This document shows, in pieces, positions 4,903 through 6,479 of a stretch of 6,479 nt of DNA. Location: NCBI GenBank assembly GCA_020054965.1, contig JAIMZO010000095.1, positions 1 to 6,479 of the forward strand, given 5' to 3'. Numbering within the stretch: position 1 is the stretch's first letter; every line of letters starts with the position of its first letter. The position numbers and the translations under genes are program-made. The stretch is from Spirochaeta sp. Its GTDB lineage: Bacteria > Spirochaetota > Spirochaetia > Sphaerochaetales > Sphaerochaetaceae. The notes beneath the pieces were generated by a model. It did not search any database, was not told the DNA's origin, and was given only the letters and a program-made list of their open reading frames with translations.

Positions 4903-6479
4903 ATGCCCAAGACAAGATTCCTCAGTGAAAAAGAAAAAACACTGGGAAGAAAACATATGTATCGCCAGGAGCTGTATAACGGTGTTGCCTACAGCCTCCT
5001 CGGCGATACAATTGTGTATTTGCTTGCAATTTATTTTGGAGCCAGCAACATCGCCCTCGGCTATATAGCCTCAGCAAGTTACATTGCTGGAATTGTGCTT
5101 CCCTTTGTCCCCCAGGTCTTCAAGGGAAGAAACCAGGTAAAGGTACAGACACTTGTGTGGATTCTCCGTGGGCTTGTCTCCCTCGGGTATCTGGGGCTTT
5201 TCTTCCTCAGCGGGGACTGGGCAGTGATCCTCCTGCTCTCGGTTTACACCCTGTTCAATGTGTTCAGGATGATCGGTATCGCCCTCATCGACTCAACGCT
5301 CAAGAGCATCAGCAGTATTGCCAACCGGGGAAAGGTTGTTGCCAATGTGAATGCCGCCTACCAGAGTTCGTCTCTGGTGGTCCGCTGTATCTCCGCCTTG
5401 GTGCTGGGGATTGAACGGTTCAGTGGCTTGGTTGGCCTGGTGACCATGCAGATCCTTGGTGTGTTGGTGAACTTCATGGCAAGCCATGAGATGGCACGCA
5501 TTCCCAGCCGCAGTACGGTTGACTACAAGAAAGGAAGAGGCGTATTTGTCCTTCTTAAGGAAGCTATGAAGCAGGATGCCTTCAGCAGAAGGCTTTACCT
5601 GAGATGGCTCTCCACAGCAGTGGCCGTTGTCTTTGCCCTTACCACCCCATTCCTGCGTATTGAACTGGGGCTGTCCAATTCGCTTGTGCTTGTCTATTCT
5701 GTTGTGCTGGGTATCTCGGTCATGGCTGCCAGCTTTATCAGCAAACAGTTCTCCGACCGACTGGGCAGCCGCCCCTTGGTGCTTTTCTCCACGATATTCT
5801 CCCTCTTCTTTTTCATGGCCTGGGCCTTGATCACCCCAGAGGCTAATCCCATATGGTTCTTTGTCCTTGGTTTTTTCACCAACTTCTTCATCGCGCTGAT
5901 CAGCATGCTTGTCTACCGCTTGATCACCCAGGTGATGCCTGATGACGAGACGGTTGCATTCAACTCGATGGTCAATTTCTTCATAGCCATCGTGGCATTT
6001 ATTGTTGGGCTGGTCAGTGGACTCCTTGGCGATCTGGGCCATATTTCCAGGGACCTGTTTGTAGTTAATGGGATAGCTGCCGGCAACGGGTATACCCTGG
6101 TGTTCGTCTTTGCCATCCTCCTTACCGCTGTGGAAATCCTGGTAGCTTCCCGGCTCCAGGAGTATGGCGCATACACCTCACAACAGGCGGCACAAGTTAT
6201 TTTCAGCATGCATGGACTCAGGGCAGTCTCCATGATTGAGAAGCTCGAGAGAACCCGGGATCCCGCCAAGCGTAGGTTCCTGATGCTCTCCCTCGGGGGG
6301 AACCTGAACAATCTTGCCACCAGCGAGCTTCGTATGATTCTCCGCAGTCCCTTTTCTCCTGATAAGCGTGATGCAGTGAGAGCACTCGGCGACCGTCCAC
6401 GGAAAGCCTTGCTCGATGACCTGATTGTTGTTGCGCAGGATGATGACTCTTACGTCCAGCTTGATGCCATTGCCTCCCT
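4903..6479 (+). CDS. MFS-like membrane transporter with C-terminal HEAT-like repeats (3' end outside window)
   Basis: An uninterrupted frame of 525 codons runs from ATG 4903 to the window edge with no stop, so the C-terminus is missing. Residues about 27-415 contain roughly 12 hydrophobic segments in two halves. They are split by a cytoplasmic loop near 195-230 (SRSTVDYKKGRG and following). The TM8-TM9 loop SKQFSDRLGSRP (280-291) resembles MFS motif A. After the last membrane segment, from RLQEYGAY (417-424), the protein becomes a soluble helical region. There, units such as KRDAVRALGDRPRKALLDDL look like HEAT/PBS-lyase-type repeats, at least two and continuing past the edge. The substrate is unknown. 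Its start is 6 bases after clpP, so co-transcription is likely. The ATG at 4903 has only a distant GGAG (4883-4886). An in-frame ATG at 4957 has GGGAAGA at 4944-4950 and is a credible alternative, giving a protein shorter by 18 residues. Confidence 0.8.
   Translation, partial: MPKTRFLSEKEKTLGRKHMYRQELYNGVAYSLLGDTIVYLLAIYFGASNIALGYIASASYIAGIVLPFVPQVFKGRNQVKVQTLVWILRGLVSLGYLGLFFLSGDWAVILLLSVYTLFNVFRMIGIALIDSTLKSISSIANRGKVVANVNAAYQSSSLVVRCISALVLGIERFSGLVGLVTMQILGVLVNFMASHEMARIPSRSTVDYKKGRGVFVLLKEAMKQDAFSRRLYLRWLSTAVAVVFALTTPFLRIELGLSNSLVLVYSVVLGISVMAASFISKQFSDRLGSRPLVLFSTIFSLFFFMAWALITPEANPIWFFVLGFFTNFFIALISMLVYRLITQVMPDDETVAFNSMVNFFIAIVAFIVGLVSGLLGDLGHISRDLFVVNGIAAGNGYTLVFVFAILLTAVEILVASRLQEYGAYTSQQAAQVIFSMHGLRAVSMIEKLERTRDPAKRRFLMLSLGGNLNNLATSELRMILRSPFSPDKRDAVRALGDRPRKALLDDLIVVAQDDDSYVQLDAIAS

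Noticed and set aside
5293..6042. A 249-codon open frame on the minus strand opposite the MFS-like gene
   Set aside because: Its translation is rich in His, Gln, Lys and Asp with no fold signature, as expected for the antisense of hydrophobic membrane codons. The plus frame has clear membrane segments and an MFS-type motif.

Overview
The window looks like chromosomal DNA from a spirochaete, most plausibly a Sphaerochaeta-like member of the phylum with moderate GC. The main reason is the lysyl-tRNA synthetase, which is the class I (archaeal/spirochaetal) type and not the class II enzyme of most bacteria. The neighbours (an RlpA-type DPBB-SPOR protein, Era, and a second-type ClpP) are compatible with that. 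The genus is an inference; no database was searched.

Layout, left to right: (1) a 44-codon stub carrying only the first Rossmann element of an FAD/NAD(P) oxidoreductase, probably a gene remnant; (2) a compound hairpin that probably terminates transcription between the stub and the convergent rlpA; (3) rlpA on the minus strand, encoding a secreted double-psi beta-barrel protein with a C-terminal SPOR domain; (4) a tight divergent promoter region where both predicted transcription starts fall almost on the start codons; (5) lysS (class I LysRS, plus), followed by a hairpin terminator; (6) an iron-sulfur-flavoprotein-like oxidoreductase (plus), whose stop codon overlaps that of (7) era (minus); (8) a divergent era/clpP promoter region; (9) a ClpP-family peptidase gene (plus); and (10), six bases later, a long open frame running off the right edge. 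This last frame encodes an MFS-like membrane protein with a C-terminal HEAT-like repeat domain.

Most of the window is housekeeping: translation (lysS), ribosome assembly (era), proteolysis (clpP) and envelope/peptidoglycan work (rlpA). No CRISPR array, tRNA, rRNA, insertion sequence or phage gene was seen. The least routine items are the MFS-HEAT fusion apparently co-transcribed with clpP, the ClpP paralogue with an atypical N-terminus, the two apparently leaderless divergent genes, and the truncated oxidoreductase.
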